Positions 40,124 to 50,301 of a stretch of DNA of 64,000 bases are shown here, one piece after another. Source of the DNA: Knoellia flava TL1 (GTDB lineage Bacteria > Actinomycetota > Actinomycetes > Actinomycetales > Dermatophilaceae); the NCBI RefSeq assembly GCF_000768675.1, contig NZ_AVPI01000014.1, forward strand, positions 18,577 through 82,576, in the 5' to 3' direction. The notes under the pieces were generated by a model. That model saw only the letters and a program-made list of their open reading frames with translations. It had not been told where the DNA came from and made no database searches. The translations under genes were made by a program, and so were the position numbers. How positions within the stretch are numbered: position 1 is the stretch's first letter; each line of letters opens with the position of its first letter.

Positions 40124-41902
40124 ATGACCGCACTTCCCGCGCTCACCGGCTCGTACCAGCCCGAGATCGCACCCGTCCTCGACAGCCTCGCGCTGTCCGC
40201 GCTCGTCGCGGCCCTGCCGCTCCTCACCGTCTTCGTGACGCTCGGTGTGCTCCGCTGGAAGGCCCACTGGGCCGGCCTCGCAGCCGTCGCCGTCGCGCTG
40301 CTGGTCGCCGTCCTCGCCTTCGGTATGCCGGTCGGCCTCGCCGCGCTGTCCGCGACCCAGGGCGCGGTGTTCGGTCTCTTCCCGATCATGTGGATCGTCT
40401 TCACGGCGATCGTGCTCTACCAGGTGACGGTCCGATCCGGTCACTTCGAGGACTTGCGCGCGACCTTCCACCTCATCTCGGACGACCCCCGTGTCCAGGC
40501 GATCATCATCGCGTTCTGCTTCGGCGGACTGCTCGAGGCGCTTGCCGGCTTCGGCGCCCCCGTTGCCATCACCGGCGTCATGCTCATGGCTGTCGGCTTC
40601 TCCCCGCTGCGCGCCGCCACGGTCGTGCTTCTCGCCAACACCGCACCTGTCGCGTTCGGCGCCATCGGCATCCCGATCATCACGGCCGGCAACCTCACCA
40701 AGATCCCCTACACCGAGATCGGCGCCTACGTCGGACACCAGACACCTGTCATCGCGCTCTTCGTCCCGCTCCTCCTCGTCCTCATGGCCGACGGTCGCCG
40801 CGGCATCCGCCAGACCTGGCCCATCGCTCTCGTCGTCGGCGTGGCTTTCGCTGTCGCGCAATGGATTTCGGCAACGTGGATCTCTGTGGAGCTCACCGAC
40901 ATCGTCGCGTCCCTCGCCGGCCTCGCCGCCGCTGTCCTCTTCCTGCGCGTGTGGCAGCCCAGCGGTCGTGAGGCCGCCCTCGAGACCCTGAGCGCCGAGC
41001 GCGAGCGCGACCTGGTGACGGTCGCGGGAGGCGAGCGGACGGCATACGCCGCCGGTGGATCCGGTGACGAAACGGAACCGCCGCGCGCCCTCGACAAGGC
41101 AGGGGACGACCACAGCGTCTCCATTGCGGAACTCGACGCCCGCGCCCGTGCGCTCACGCCGCGACGGATCAGCATGGCGCTCTTCCCGTACGTCCTCGTC
41201 ATCGCGATCTTCTCGGTGGCCAAGCTCGTGCCCGCGGTCAAGGACTGGCTGGCCGGCACCGACGTCAAGATCCCGTGGCCCGGCACGTCCGGCGAGATCC
41301 TCACCCACGGCGGCGAGGCCAGTGCCGCCACGACCTACACCTTCCAGTGGCTCAGCTCGCCCGGCACGCTGCTGCTCCTCAGCGCGCTCATCGTCGCCCT
41401 CGTCTACGGCGTCGGTGTCAGCGGGCTCGGCGCCGAGCTGGCGGCGACGGCGCACAAGATGCGCTTCGCGTTCCTCACCGTTGCCTCGGTGCTCGCCCTG
41501 GCCTACGTCATGAACCTCTCCGGCCAGACGATCACCATCGGGACCTGGATCGCGGGAGCCGGAGCCGCCTTCGCCTTCCTGTCACCGCTACTCGGATGGA
41601 TCGGGACCGCTGTGACCGGGTCCGACACGAGCGCCAACGCCCTGTTCGCGACCCTCCAGCAGACGGCGGCGACGAGGGCCGGGATCGACCCGACGCTGCT
41701 CGTCGCGGCCAACACCTCCGGTGGCGTCGTCGGCAAGATGATCAGCCCGCAGAACCTCACGATCGCTGCGACGGCGGTCGGGATGGTCGGCCGCGAGTCC
41801 GAGATCCTGCGCAAGGTCCTGCCGTGGAGCGTCGGTCTCATCATCGCGGTGTGTGTCCTTGTCGGACTTCAGTCCACAGTTCTTGGTTGGATGTTGCCGT
41901 GA
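40124..41902 (+). CDS. lldP: L-lactate permease, LctP family
   Basis: 592 aa proton-coupled lactate importer with about 13 membrane helices. Family landmarks: LFPIMWIVFTAIVLYQVTV, IIIAFCFGGLLEALAGFGAP, PVAFGAIGIPIITAGNLT, and near the end WIGTAVTGSDTSANALFATLQ and AANTSGGVVGKMISPQNLTI. A hydrophilic loop of ~85 residues (about 285-370) divides the two halves. GGAGG lies 6 nt before the ATG. The stop overlaps lutA GTG (GTGA), so import and oxidation genes are one operon, controlled by the LldR sites. Confidence 0.95.
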   Translation: MTALPALTGSYQPEIAPVLDSLALSALVAALPLLTVFVTLGVLRWKAHWAGLAAVAVALLVAVLAFGMPVGLAALSATQGAVFGLFPIMWIVFTAIVLYQVTVRSGHFEDLRATFHLISDDPRVQAIIIAFCFGGLLEALAGFGAPVAITGVMLMAVGFSPLRAATVVLLANTAPVAFGAIGIPIITAGNLTKIPYTEIGAYVGHQTPVIALFVPLLLVLMADGRRGIRQTWPIALVVGVAFAVAQWISATWISVELTDIVASLAGLAAAVLFLRVWQPSGREAALETLSAERERDLVTVAGGERTAYAAGGSGDETEPPRALDKAGDDHSVSIAELDARARALTPRRISMALFPYVLVIAIFSVAKLVPAVKDWLAGTDVKIPWPGTSGEILTHGGEASAATTYTFQWLSSPGTLLLLSALIVALVYGVGVSGLGAELAATAHKMRFAFLTVASVLALAYVMNLSGQTITIGTWIAGAGAAFAFLSPLLGWIGTAVTGSDTSANALFATLQQTAATRAGIDPTLLVAANTSGGVVGKMISPQNLTIAATAVGMVGRESEILRKVLPWSVGLIIAVCVLVGLQSTVLGWMLP

Positions 41903-42669
41903 CGGCAGGGCAGCCTCGGACCGACCTTCGGGTCGCGCTCTTCGCGACGTGCTTCAACGACACGATGTGGCCGGAGACGCCCAAGGCCGTCGTGCGACTG
42001 CTCGAGCGCCTCGGCTGCCGGGTCGAGTTCCCGGCCGAGCAGACCTGTTGCGGACAGATGATGACCAACACCGGGTATGCCGGTGAGGCCGTCCCGCTCG
42101 TCCGTCACTTCGTCGACGTGTTCGAGGGCTACGACGCCGTGGTCGCGCCGTCGGGGTCGTGCGTCGGGTCGGTGCGTGACCAGCACCCGATGATTGCCCG
42201 CCTCGCCGGCGACCCCGGTCTCGCATCCGAGGTGGAGGGCGTGCGGCCGAAGGTGTACGAACTCTCCGAGTTCCTCGTCGACGTCCTCGGCGTGACCGAT
42301 GTCGGCGCCTGGTTCCCGCACAGGGTGACCTATCACCCGACGTGCCACTCCCTGCGGATGCTCCGGGTTGGTGACCGGCCGTTGCAGTTGCTGCGCGCGG
42401 TGGAGGGCATCGACCTCGTCGAGCTGCCCGGCGCGGAGGAGTGCTGCGGCTTCGGTGGCACCTTCGCGATGAAGAACTCGGACGTGTCCGTGGCGATGGG
42501 GACCGACAAGGCGGCGCACGTGGAGGAGACGGGGGCCGAGGTGCTCGTCGCCGGCGACAACTCGTGCCTGGCACACATCGGCGGGATCCTCGGAAGGCAA
42601 CGGACCGGCATACGGACCATGCATCTGGCCGAGATCCTCGCGTCGACGAAGGAGCAACCGACATGGTGA
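41899..42669 (+). CDS. lutA: L-lactate dehydrogenase complex subunit LutA/LldE
   Basis: 256 aa iron-sulfur (CCG-domain) subunit. FATCFNDTMWPETPKAVV, EQTCCGQMMTNTGYAG, TYHPTCHSLRML and GAEECCGFGGTFAMKN provide the two cysteine clusters typical of LutA and heterodisulfide-reductase B-like proteins. Works with LutB and LutC to oxidise L-lactate to pyruvate. GTG start overlaps the permease stop by 4 nt; it ends 7 nt inside lutB. Strongly similar to the N-terminal part of the fusion at 36796. Confidence 0.95.
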   Translation: MTAGQPRTDLRVALFATCFNDTMWPETPKAVVRLLERLGCRVEFPAEQTCCGQMMTNTGYAGEAVPLVRHFVDVFEGYDAVVAPSGSCVGSVRDQHPMIARLAGDPGLASEVEGVRPKVYELSEFLVDVLGVTDVGAWFPHRVTYHPTCHSLRMLRVGDRPLQLLRAVEGIDLVELPGAEECCGFGGTFAMKNSDVSVAMGTDKAAHVEETGAEVLVAGDNSCLAHIGGILGRQRTGIRTMHLAEILASTKEQPTW

Positions 42670-44195
42670 CCCCGCCGGTCCAGCAGACGTCGCCGACCTT
42701 CGTCGGGATGCCGGCGTTCCCCGAAGCGGCACAGCGTGAGCTCGCGAACACGCAGCAGCGGCAGAACCTCCACAGGGCCACCCACACGATCCGGGCCAAG
42801 CGGGCCGCGGTCGTCGGCGAGGTCGCGGACTGGGAGGCGATTCGGGTTGCCGGTGCGGCGGCGAAGGACGAGGCCCTGCACCACCTCGGCGACTACCTCG
42901 AGCAGTTGGAGCAGTCGCTCACCGCGCGCGGCGCGACGGTGCACTGGGCGCGCGACGCCGCCGAGGCCAACCGCATCGTCGTCGACGTCGCCAGGGCCAA
43001 GGGTGTCGACGAGGTCGTCAAGGTCAAGTCGATGGCGACCCAGGAGATCGAGCTCAACGAGGCCCTCGAGGCGGCCGGGATCCACGCGTGGGAGACCGAC
43101 CTCGCCGAGCTCATCGTCCAGCTGTTCGGCGACCTGCCCAGCCACATCCTCGTGCCGGCGATCCACCGCAACCGCACGGAGATCCGCGACGTGTTCCTGC
43201 GCGAGATGGGCAACGTCGGTCGGCCGGCGCCGGCCGACCTCACCGACGAGCCGGCCCGCCTGGCCGAGGCGGCCCGACTGCACCTGCGCGAGAAGTTCCT
43301 CCGCGCCAGGGTCGCGGTGTCGGGCGCGAACTTCGCCATCGCTGACACGGGGACACTCGTCGTCGTCGAGTCCGAGGGCAACGGGCGGATGTGCCTCACG
43401 CTGCCCGAGACCCTCATCTCGGTCGTCGGCATCGAGAAGGTCCTGCCGACGTGGGACGACCTCGGGCCGATGCTCCAACTGCTGCCGCGGTCGAGCACGG
43501 GGGAGCGGATGAACCCCTACACGACCATGTGGACCGGGGTGCACGAGGGCGATGGGCCGCAGGAGGTCCACGTCGTCCTGCTCGACAACGGACGCAGCCA
43601 CGTGTTGGCGGATTCCGTGGGGAGACAGGCACTTCGGTGCATTCGGTGCTCCGCGTGCCTCAACGTCTGCCCGGTCTACGAGCGCACGGGCGGGCACGCC
43701 TACGGGTCGGTCTATCCCGGTCCGATCGGTGCGGTGCTCAACCCGCAGCTTCGCGGGACCACGAGTGAGGTCGACGCGTCCCTGCCCTATGCGTCGTCGC
43801 TGTGCGGAGCCTGTTTCGACGCCTGCCCCGTGCGGATCAACATCCCCGAGCTGCTCGTCGAGCTGCGTGGCACGGTCGCCGAGCAGGGCGGGCACCGGGC
43901 CGAGTCGGCGGCCATGAAAGCGGCGGCATGGGTGCTGTCCGACCCGCGACGCCTGGCGGTGGCCCAGCGCGGCGCGACGACCGCGGGCAAGCTCATCGGC
44001 AAGCGGACCATCACGAGGGTCCCTGGCCTCGGCGCCTGGACCGATGCCCGCAACGTGCCGACGCCGCCCAAGGAGACGTTCCGCCAGTGGTGGGCGCGAG
44101 AGCGCGACACGTCGGGAGGCGAGGCCGGGCCGAGAGGGCGAGCGGACGGCATACCGAAGCCCGGTGACGGGACCGACGCGGGAGGCGAGGCGTGA
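42663..44195 (+). CDS. lutB: L-lactate dehydrogenase complex subunit LutB/LldF
   Basis: 510 aa. N-terminal LUD domain: KVKSMATQEIELNEALEAAG, LAELIVQLFGDLPSHILVPA and GANFAIADTGTLVVVESEGN (core GANFAIADTGTLV). C-terminal ferredoxin region has two cysteine motifs, CIRCSACLNVCPVY and CGACFDACPVRIN, for two [4Fe-4S] clusters that relay electrons. The last ~35 residues are Gly/Asp-rich and poorly conserved. ATG overlaps the lutA stop by 7 nt. This is the subunit missing from the fused paralogue at 36796. Confidence 0.95.
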   Translation: MVTPPVQQTSPTFVGMPAFPEAAQRELANTQQRQNLHRATHTIRAKRAAVVGEVADWEAIRVAGAAAKDEALHHLGDYLEQLEQSLTARGATVHWARDAAEANRIVVDVARAKGVDEVVKVKSMATQEIELNEALEAAGIHAWETDLAELIVQLFGDLPSHILVPAIHRNRTEIRDVFLREMGNVGRPAPADLTDEPARLAEAARLHLREKFLRARVAVSGANFAIADTGTLVVVESEGNGRMCLTLPETLISVVGIEKVLPTWDDLGPMLQLLPRSSTGERMNPYTTMWTGVHEGDGPQEVHVVLLDNGRSHVLADSVGRQALRCIRCSACLNVCPVYERTGGHAYGSVYPGPIGAVLNPQLRGTTSEVDASLPYASSLCGACFDACPVRINIPELLVELRGTVAEQGGHRAESAAMKAAAWVLSDPRRLAVAQRGATTAGKLIGKRTITRVPGLGAWTDARNVPTPPKETFRQWWARERDTSGGEAGPRGRADGIPKPGDGTDAGGEA

Positions 44196-44857
44196 TGGGT
44201 GCGCGCGAGGAGATCCTGGCCCGGGTGCGCTCGGCGACCGCTGACGTCACGACCGAGTCCCGACTGGATGCGACGTCCCGTCGTTCCGAGGGACGAGTCC
44301 CGGCGGGGCGTCGCAATCCGTCGGAGGAGACCGTGGAGTTGTTCGCGGAGAACGTCGCCGACTACGAGGCCACCGTGGTGCGGGTGCCGGCCGATGCCGT
44401 GGCCGAGGCGATCGTGGAGCAGCTGCGCTCCCTCGGCCGACGGTCAGTCGTCACGCCGAGCGGTCTGGACGCGGGCTGGGTCGACGCGCTGCGCGGCGAG
44501 TTCGAGGTCGTGGCCGAGACGGACGCGACCTCCGCGCAGGCACTCGACGTCATCGACGCGGTCGTCACGGCCGCGGCGGTCGGCATCGCGACGACGGGCA
44601 CGATCGTCCTCGACCATGCGCCCGACCAGGGGCGCCGGGCCCTCACCCTCGTCCCCGACACCCATGTCTGCGTGATCCGCGAGGACCAGATCGAGCACGA
44701 CGTGCCCGAGTCGGTGACGCGGCTGCACGCCGAGGCCGCGCACGCTCGACCGCTCACGTGGATCAGTGGCCCGAGTGCGACGAGCGACATCGAGTTGCAG
44801 CGCGTGGAAGGCGTCCACGGCCCGCGGACCCTCGTCGTCGTCATCGCCGGGGCATGA
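44195..44857 (+). CDS. lutC: L-lactate dehydrogenase complex subunit LutC/LldG
   Basis: 220 aa LUD-domain protein. [20 protein letters not shown] is the usual helical start; [49 protein letters not shown] and [20 protein letters not shown] follow. ATG chosen (TGATG overlap with lutB); a GTG one codon upstream is possible. Its ATGA end overlaps the ppsR start. Confidence 0.95.
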   Translation: MGAREEILARVRSATADVTTESRLDATSRRSEGRVPAGRRNPSEETVELFAENVADYEATVVRVPADAVAEAIVEQLRSLGRRSVVTPSGLDAGWVDALRGEFEVVAETDATSAQALDVIDAVVTAAAVGIATTGTIVLDHAPDQGRRALTLVPDTHVCVIREDQIEHDVPESVTRLHAEAAHARPLTWISGPSATSDIELQRVEGVHGPRTLVVVIAGA

Positions 44858-45687
44858 CCGTGGCCGAGGAGAGCATGCGCACCCCCGTGTTCTTCGTCGC
44901 CGGCGGCACGGGCATCTCGGCCGAGACCCTCGGCAACCTCCTGCTCGCGCAGTTCCCCGGGCTGACCTTCACCCGCCGCAAGATCCCCTTCGTCACGACG
45001 GTCGACCAGGCGAGGTCGGTCCTCGACCAGGTCGACGCGGCAATGACCGACGCCGTGACCCCGCTGCTCTTTTCGACCGTCTCGGACGAGGAGATCCGCC
45101 AGGAGCTGCAGCGCACGAGGGCGGCCTTCATCGACCTCTTCGGTTCGCACCTCGACACCGTCGAGCGGGTCCTGCACGTCAACGCCACCCACAACACGAC
45201 GGCGCTCCACGGCGTCGGCGACACCGTCCGCTACGACCAGCGGATGCGCGCCATCGAGTTCGCCATGGAGCACGACGACGGGGCGAGCCTGCGCAACCTC
45301 GAGCAGTCCGACCTCATCCTCGTCGCGCCGTCGCGGTGCGGGAAGACGCCGACCTCGATGTACCTCGCGCTCCAGCACGGGCTCAAGGTCGCGAACTACC
45401 CGCTCGTGCCCGAGGACTTCGACTCCGCCGACCTGCCGCGCCCGATCCGGCCCCTCGCCGAGAAGTGCTTCGGGCTGCTCTCGACACCTGCCCGGCTCAG
45501 CCAGGTGAGAGGCGAACGCAGGCCCGGGTCGACCTATGCCACGCTCGCCCAGTGCAGCTACGAGCTGCGCCGGGCCGAGGCGATGTACAGGGCGCATCGG
45601 ATCCCGTCGATCAACTCCGCCAAGATGTCCGTCGAGGAGATGGCCGCCGTGATCATGCAGAGCAGCCGGCTCCCCGACCTCGGTTGA
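44854..45687 (+). CDS. ppsR: PEP synthase regulatory protein (bifunctional kinase/pyrophosphorylase, DUF299)
   Basis: 277 aa. [20 protein letters not shown] is the conserved N-terminus, [20 protein letters not shown] the central block, and [17 protein letters not shown] the P-loop of this family; [18 protein letters not shown] ends it. It inactivates PEP synthase by ADP-dependent Thr phosphorylation and reactivates it by Pi-dependent dephosphorylation. Coupled to lutC by a 4-nt ATGA overlap (an alternative ATG at 44875 has its own GAGGAG). Sits directly before its target ppsA. Confidence 0.93.
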   Translation: MTVAEESMRTPVFFVAGGTGISAETLGNLLLAQFPGLTFTRRKIPFVTTVDQARSVLDQVDAAMTDAVTPLLFSTVSDEEIRQELQRTRAAFIDLFGSHLDTVERVLHVNATHNTTALHGVGDTVRYDQRMRAIEFAMEHDDGASLRNLEQSDLILVAPSRCGKTPTSMYLALQHGLKVANYPLVPEDFDSADLPRPIRPLAEKCFGLLSTPARLSQVRGERRPGSTYATLAQCSYELRRAEAMYRAHRIPSINSAKMSVEEMAAVIMQSSRLPDLG

Positions 45688-45725
45688 GCACAAGAGGGCG
45701 ACGACGCCCCGACGAAAGGACCGCC

Positions 45726-48134
45726 ATGACCGCCACCCAGCAGGGAGCCGGCAGCACCAACATCGCCTGGTTCGCCGAGCTCGGTCTCGACGACGTCGAG
45801 CACGTCGGCGGCAAGAACGCCTCCCTCGGCGAGATGGTGCAGCACCTGTCGAAGGCCGGCGTGCGGGTGCCCGACGGCTTCGCGACGACGGCCGACGCCT
45901 ACCGCCGCTTCCTCGCCCACGAGGGCCTCGCCGACCGGATCAACGGCATCCTGCGCGAGCTCGACGTCGAGGACACCCGGGCCCTGGCCGCGGCCGGCGC
46001 GGAGATCCGCGACACCGTCGAGAAGCAGCCGTTCCCGGCCGACCTCGAGGACGAGATCCGCACGGCATACGAGCGTCTCGTCTCCGAGGCGGGAGCGGCG
46101 GCCGACGAGGTGAGCTGGGCGGTGCGCTCGAGCGCCACCGCCGAGGACCTGCCCGACGCGAGCTTCGCGGGGCAGCAGGAGACCTTCCTCAACGTGCGCG
46201 GCATCGACAACATGCTGCTCGCGATCAAGCGGGTCTTCGCCTCGCTCTACAACGACCGGGCGATCGCCTACCGCGTACACAGCAACTTCGACCACGAGGC
46301 CGTGGCGCTCTCGGCCGGCATCCAGCGGATGGTCCGCTCCGACATCGGCAGCTCGGGCGTGATGTTCACGATCGACACCGAGTCCGGCTTCCCCGACGCC
46401 GTCTTCGTCACGAGCAGCTACGGGCTCGGCGAGGCCGTCGTTCAGGGCGCGGTCAACCCCGACGAGTTCTATGTCCACAAGCCCGCACTGCGCGCCGGCC
46501 GGCCGGCGATCCTCAAGCGCGGCGTCGGCAGCAAGGCCACGAAGATGGTCTACACCGACGACTACGAGGTCGGCCGCTCGATCGAGTTCGTCGACGTCGA
46601 CGAGGCCGACCGCGCCCGGCTCAGCCTCACCGACGAGGAGGTCACCGAGCTCGCGGAGCACGCGCTCAGGATCGAGGAGCACTACGGCCGCCCCATGGAC
46701 ATCGAGTGGGGCAAGGACGGCGTCGACGGCAGGCTCTACATCCTCCAGGCCCGCCCCGAGACGGTGAAGTCGCGCCAGTCCGGCTCGACCCTTCAGCGGT
46801 TCCGGATGGACGAGCGCGGCGAGGTCGTCGCCGAGGGCCGCGCCATCGGCCAGAAGATCGGCGCCGGCGCGGTGCGCGTCCTCACCTCCGCCGAGCACAT
46901 GCACGACTTCGAGCCGGGCGAGGTGCTCGTCGCCGACATGACGGACCCCGACTGGGAGCCGGTGATGAAGCGCGCCAGCGCCATCGTCACCAACCGCGGC
47001 GGTCGCACCTGCCACGCCGCGATCATCGCGCGTGAGCTCGGCATCCCCGCCGTCGTCGGCACCGGCTCGGCGACCCGCGACCTCACTGACGGCCGCGAGG
47101 TCACCGTCTCGTGCGCCGAGGGCGACACCGGGTTCGTCTACGACGGCCTGCGCGAGTTCTCGGTCAGCGAGACCGAGCTCGACGACATGCCCGAGGTCCC
47201 CGTGCGGATCATGATGAACGTCGGCACGCCCGAGCAGGCCTTCGAGTTCTCGCGCCTGCCGCACAGGGGGATCGGGCTCGCCCGCCTCGAGTTCATCATC
47301 AACCGCCAGATCGGAATCCACCCGCGCGCGCTGCTCGAGCTCGACGACCAGGAGCCGGAGCTCAAGGCCGAGATCGAGAGCCTCATCGCGGCATACGACT
47401 CGCCCCGCGACTTCTTCGTCAAGCGCGTCGCGGAGGGTGTCTCGATGCTCGCGGCGGCCTTCGCGCCCGAGCCGGTCATCGTGCGGATGAGCGACTTCAA
47501 GTCCAACGAGTATGCCCACATGATCGGCGGCGAGCGCTACGAGCCGACCGAGGAGAACCCGATGATCGGCTACCGGGGAGCGGCCCGCTACCTGTCGGAC
47601 GACTTTGCGGAGTGCTTCGCCATGGAGGCCGAGGCGCTCAAGCTCGTCCGCGACGACATGGGCCTCACCAACGTCAAGATCATGATCCCGTTCGTCCGCA
47701 CCCTCGCCGAGGCCGAGGGCGTCATCGACCTCCTCGCCTCGCACGGTCTGAAGCGCGGCGAGAACGACCTGCAGGTCGTCATGATGTGCGAGGTCCCGTC
47801 GAACGCGGTCAACGCCGACGCCTTCCTCGACCACTTCGACGGGTTCTCGATCGGGTCCAACGACCTCACCCAGCTCACCCTCGGGCTCGACCGCGACTCG
47901 GGGCTCGTCGCCGGCTCGTTCGACGAGCGCGACCCGGCGGTGAAGAAGATGCTGTCGATGGCCATCGAGGCGTGCAAGGCGCGCGGCAAGTACATCGGCA
48001 TCTGTGGCCAGGGACCCTCGGACCACCCCGACCTCGCCGACTGGCTGCTCGACCAGGGCATCGAGTCGATGTCGCTCAACCCGGACACCGTCGTCGACAC
48101 CTGGCTGCGGCTCGCCAAGCGCGCCAACGCCTGA
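45726..48134 (+). CDS. ppsA: Phosphoenolpyruvate synthase
   Basis: 802 aa. N-terminal ATP-grasp domain: [37 protein letters not shown] and FYVHKPAL. Central phosphohistidine domain [20 protein letters not shown], whose Thr and His are the regulated Thr and the phospho-carrier His. C-terminal PEP/pyruvate TIM barrel: [44 protein letters not shown] and [20 protein letters not shown], with the ending [13 protein letters not shown] where Cys/Gly form the active site. Converts pyruvate + ATP to PEP, AMP and Pi, the step needed to grow on lactate. AAAGGA RBS 6 nt before ATG. Confidence 0.96.
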   Translation: MTATQQGAGSTNIAWFAELGLDDVEHVGGKNASLGEMVQHLSKAGVRVPDGFATTADAYRRFLAHEGLADRINGILRELDVEDTRALAAAGAEIRDTVEKQPFPADLEDEIRTAYERLVSEAGAAADEVSWAVRSSATAEDLPDASFAGQQETFLNVRGIDNMLLAIKRVFASLYNDRAIAYRVHSNFDHEAVALSAGIQRMVRSDIGSSGVMFTIDTESGFPDAVFVTSSYGLGEAVVQGAVNPDEFYVHKPALRAGRPAILKRGVGSKATKMVYTDDYEVGRSIEFVDVDEADRARLSLTDEEVTELAEHALRIEEHYGRPMDIEWGKDGVDGRLYILQARPETVKSRQSGSTLQRFRMDERGEVVAEGRAIGQKIGAGAVRVLTSAEHMHDFEPGEVLVADMTDPDWEPVMKRASAIVTNRGGRTCHAAIIARELGIPAVVGTGSATRDLTDGREVTVSCAEGDTGFVYDGLREFSVSETELDDMPEVPVRIMMNVGTPEQAFEFSRLPHRGIGLARLEFIINRQIGIHPRALLELDDQEPELKAEIESLIAAYDSPRDFFVKRVAEGVSMLAAAFAPEPVIVRMSDFKSNEYAHMIGGERYEPTEENPMIGYRGAARYLSDDFAECFAMEAEALKLVRDDMGLTNVKIMIPFVRTLAEAEGVIDLLASHGLKRGENDLQVVMMCEVPSNAVNADAFLDHFDGFSIGSNDLTQLTLGLDRDSGLVAGSFDERDPAVKKMLSMAIEACKARGKYIGICGQGPSDHPDLADWLLDQGIESMSLNPDTVVDTWLRLAKRANA

Positions 48135-48150
48135 GGGCTACGCTGCGAGC

Positions 48151-48714
48151 GTGACCACGACACTCGTCCTCTCCGTCATCGGTGACGACCGCGCCGGGCT
48201 CGTCAAGGCCCTCGCCGACGTCATCGCCGCGAACGACGGCAACTGGGAGCGCAGCCACCTCAGCGAGCTCGCCGGGAAGTTCGCCGGGATCGTCGTCGTC
48301 ACCGTCCCGGACGACCGCGCCGGCGCGCTCCGTGAGGCGCTCGCGCCGCTCGAGGGCCTGCTCGACGTCACCGTCCACGGTGCGGCGGACGAGGCGACGG
48401 CCGCCGACGTGGGCGGCCAAGGCACCGACGAGGCGCCGGTGCGCGTGCGGGTGGAGCTGCTCGGCAACGACCACCCGGGCATCGTCGGGGCCGTCTCGGG
48501 CGTCCTCGCCGACCACGGCCTCAGCGTCTCCGAGCTCGTGACCGGGACCCGGCCGACGCCCGAGGCGGGTGGCCAGCTCTTCGACGCCGTCGCCACCGCG
48601 ACCGCACCCGCCGGCACCGACCTCCCGGCGCTCCAGTCCGCGCTCGAGGAGCTCGCGACCGAGATCATGGTCGACCTCACCCTCGACGCCCCGGAGCCCG
48701 GCGAACCGGCCTGA
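48151..48714 (+). CDS. Two-ACT-domain protein, GcvR-like
   Basis: 187 aa made of two ACT domains: VLSVIGDDRAGLVKALADVI (first) and VRVELLGNDHPGIVGAVSGVLADHGLSV (second, core GNDHPGIVGAVSGVL). The tail LATEIMVDLTLD is the last strand. Resembles the glycine cleavage transcriptional repressor GcvR and similar amino-acid-sensing proteins without DNA-binding domain. Ligand unknown. GTG start, 17 nt past the ppsA stop. Confidence 0.88.
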   Translation: MTTTLVLSVIGDDRAGLVKALADVIAANDGNWERSHLSELAGKFAGIVVVTVPDDRAGALREALAPLEGLLDVTVHGAADEATAADVGGQGTDEAPVRVRVELLGNDHPGIVGAVSGVLADHGLSVSELVTGTRPTPEAGGQLFDAVATATAPAGTDLPALQSALEELATEIMVDLTLDAPEPGEPA

Positions 48715-48752
48715 GCCCGACCGGGCACCCCCACCGCCTCGACGAGGGGCGA

Positions 48753-48788
48753 AGCCGGTATGCCGTGCCGCACGACGGCACACCGGCT
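48753..48788. terminator. Bidirectional terminator hairpin
   Basis: AGCCGGTATGCCGT (48753-48766) and ACGGCACACCGGCT (48775-48788) pair at 13 of 14 positions around an 8-nt loop, with further GGGCG/CGCCC pairing outside. Lies between the convergent ACT-domain gene and the secreted protein gene. Left arm contains GTATGCCG. Confidence 0.8.
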
Positions 48789-48824
48789 CGCCCCCATGGG
48801 CCGGCGTCAGGGTCGCCGGCCGGG

Positions 48825-49304
48825 TCAGATGCTGTTGAGCCAGCAGAGCCAGATGTTGGGGGCCCAGTGGTCGCCGATGCGCCCGTCGACCTTCTTGCAG
48901 GCGTAGTCACGGTCGGGGTTGGACGGGTTCGCACCGCCGACGTGGATGTCGTAGGAGCCGTACCAGTCGCCGTGGGTGCGGATGGCGCCGGCGTACTGCG
49001 AGTAGTCGCCGCGGTCGTAGAGGCTGCCGATCGACACCATCGTCCACATGGTCCTGCCGACCGTGCCGCCGACGTGGACGTTCTTCACGCACACCTCGGA
49101 CTCGCGGTAGCGGCTGTACTCCCAGATCTGGACGCGGCTGAGGACCGTGCCACCGGCGTTCGTGATCGGCACCGACCGGCTGAGGTCGCCGCGGCAGCCG
49201 GCGTAGGTGGCGGTGTTGCTCTCGGCGCTGGCTGCCGGGGCGGAGGCGACGACGGCGCAGACGGCGGCGGCGCCGGCCAGGGCGGTGGTGAGGGAGCGCT
49301 TCGT
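48825..49304 (-). CDS. Secreted protein of unknown function with apparent ACG start
   Basis: 159 aa if initiated at ACG 49304. The chain xKRSLTTALAGAAAVCAVVA continues to SAPAASAES, a textbook signal peptide with cleavage after ASA. The mature part has TYAGCRGDLSRSVPI, VQIWEYSRYRESEVCVKNVH, TMWTMVSIGSLYDRGDYSQY and YACKKVDGRIGDHWAPNIWL, with Cys pairs, probably a small beta-sandwich. No ATG, GTG or TTG lies in frame near the signal peptide, yet AGAGGA sits 7 nt before ACG (GAGACGAAG), exactly where GAGATGAAG is expected. So this is either an ACG start, a start-codon mutation silencing the gene, or a sequencing error. Confidence 0.75.
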   Translation of the reverse strand, partial: TKRSLTTALAGAAAVCAVVASAPAASAESNTATYAGCRGDLSRSVPITNAGGTVLSRVQIWEYSRYRESEVCVKNVHVGGTVGRTMWTMVSIGSLYDRGDYSQYAGAIRTHGDWYGSYDIHVGGANPSNPDRDYACKKVDGRIGDHWAPNIWLCWLNSI

Positions 49305-49417
49305 CTCGGGTCCTCTCGACGGGGGTGGTCGTCGAGAACCTTGGGGCCGGGCGCTGCGGATCTGCTGCGGAACCGCTGCGCCCGGGGTGAGCCCCCCCGC
49401 CGCGAGGGGCCGCGACG

Positions 49418-49669
49418 TCAGTCGTCGTCGATCTCGATGCCGTGCTTGCCGGCGGCGCGCTTGATGCGGCCCTTGATCGCGTCGACCTCCTCGGCGTCGT
49501 ACTTCGCGGCGTTGGACTTCTTGTTGATGTAGGACCACGCCGCGCGGACGTGCTCCTCGGTGTCGATCGGGTACTTCTTGTTCGTCGGGTCGGCGAACGT
49601 CACGTCGCCGTACTCGCGCTCGCCCTCGGAGGGGTTGACGTCGTCGCGCCTGGAGATGTGGGTTCCCAT
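49418..49669 (-). CDS. Small acidic/basic conserved protein (DUF6582-like)
   Basis: 83 aa. YGDVTFADPTNKKYPIDTEE followed by HVRAAWSYINKKSNAAKYDA and EVDAIKGRIKRAAGKHGIEI resembles small proteins often annotated as DUF6582, which also occur fused in phage scaffolding proteins; the motif YPIDxxxHVRAAW is the recognisable part. Function unknown. GGAGG lies close to the ATG. Confidence 0.75.
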   Translation of the reverse strand: MGTHISRRDDVNPSEGEREYGDVTFADPTNKKYPIDTEEHVRAAWSYINKKSNAAKYDAEEVDAIKGRIKRAAGKHGIEIDDD

Positions 49670-49755
49670 CCCTCCACCGTATGCCGATCGCCCACCGCGT
49701 GGTTCCGCCCTTTGGGGTGGAGCGTGGGCACCGACTCGTCCCTAGCGTCAGGAGC

Positions 49756-50301
49756 ATGACGCTCTCCAGCACCGCGATCCGGGCCACCCACCTCGTGACG
49801 AACGCCGCGTGGTTCGGAGGCTCGCTCATGGGTGCGGTCGGCCTCAACCCGGCGGCCCGCGAGGGCGACGACGAGCGCGAGCGAGCGCAGATCTCCGACC
49901 GCGGCTGGAACGAGTGGGGCCCGGTCCAGGGGGCCGCCATCGGCCTGCACCTGCTGAGCGGGCTCGCGATCGTCGCGGACAACCGGCGGCGCACGGTGCT
50001 GCACCCGCCGACGACGGTCGCCGTCGTGCTCAAGACGGCGCTCACGGGGGCCGCGCTCGCGGCCAGCGGCGCCGCCTACGTCAACGGGGCCCACCTCGGC
50101 CAGGCTCAGGAGAGGGCGGACCGCGACCCCGCCGCGCGGCGCCGCACGAAGGAGCTCGCCGCCCGGATGCGCTGGTTGCAGTGGGCGACGCCGGCGGCGA
50201 CCGGCGGCCTCCTCGTCCTCGACGCCTGGCTCGGCGAGCAGCAGCGCGGGGCAGCGGGGCTGCTCGACCGCCCCACCTCCTGGCTCGGGCGCCGCCGGTG
50301 A
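49756..50301 (+). CDS. Membrane protein of unknown function
   Basis: 181 aa with about four hydrophobic segments (ATHLVTNAAWFGGSLMGAVG, GAAIGLHLLSGLAIVADN, TVAVVLKTALTGAALAASGA, LQWATPAATGGLLVLDAWLG). Charged loops contain EGDDERERAQISDRGWNEWG. The helix pattern resembles small actinobacterial membrane proteins of no assigned family. ATG at 49756 preceded by AGGAG, though very close. Confidence 0.75.
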   Translation: MTLSSTAIRATHLVTNAAWFGGSLMGAVGLNPAAREGDDERERAQISDRGWNEWGPVQGAAIGLHLLSGLAIVADNRRRTVLHPPTTVAVVLKTALTGAALAASGAAYVNGAHLGQAQERADRDPAARRRTKELAARMRWLQWATPAATGGLLVLDAWLGEQQRGAAGLLDRPTSWLGRRR

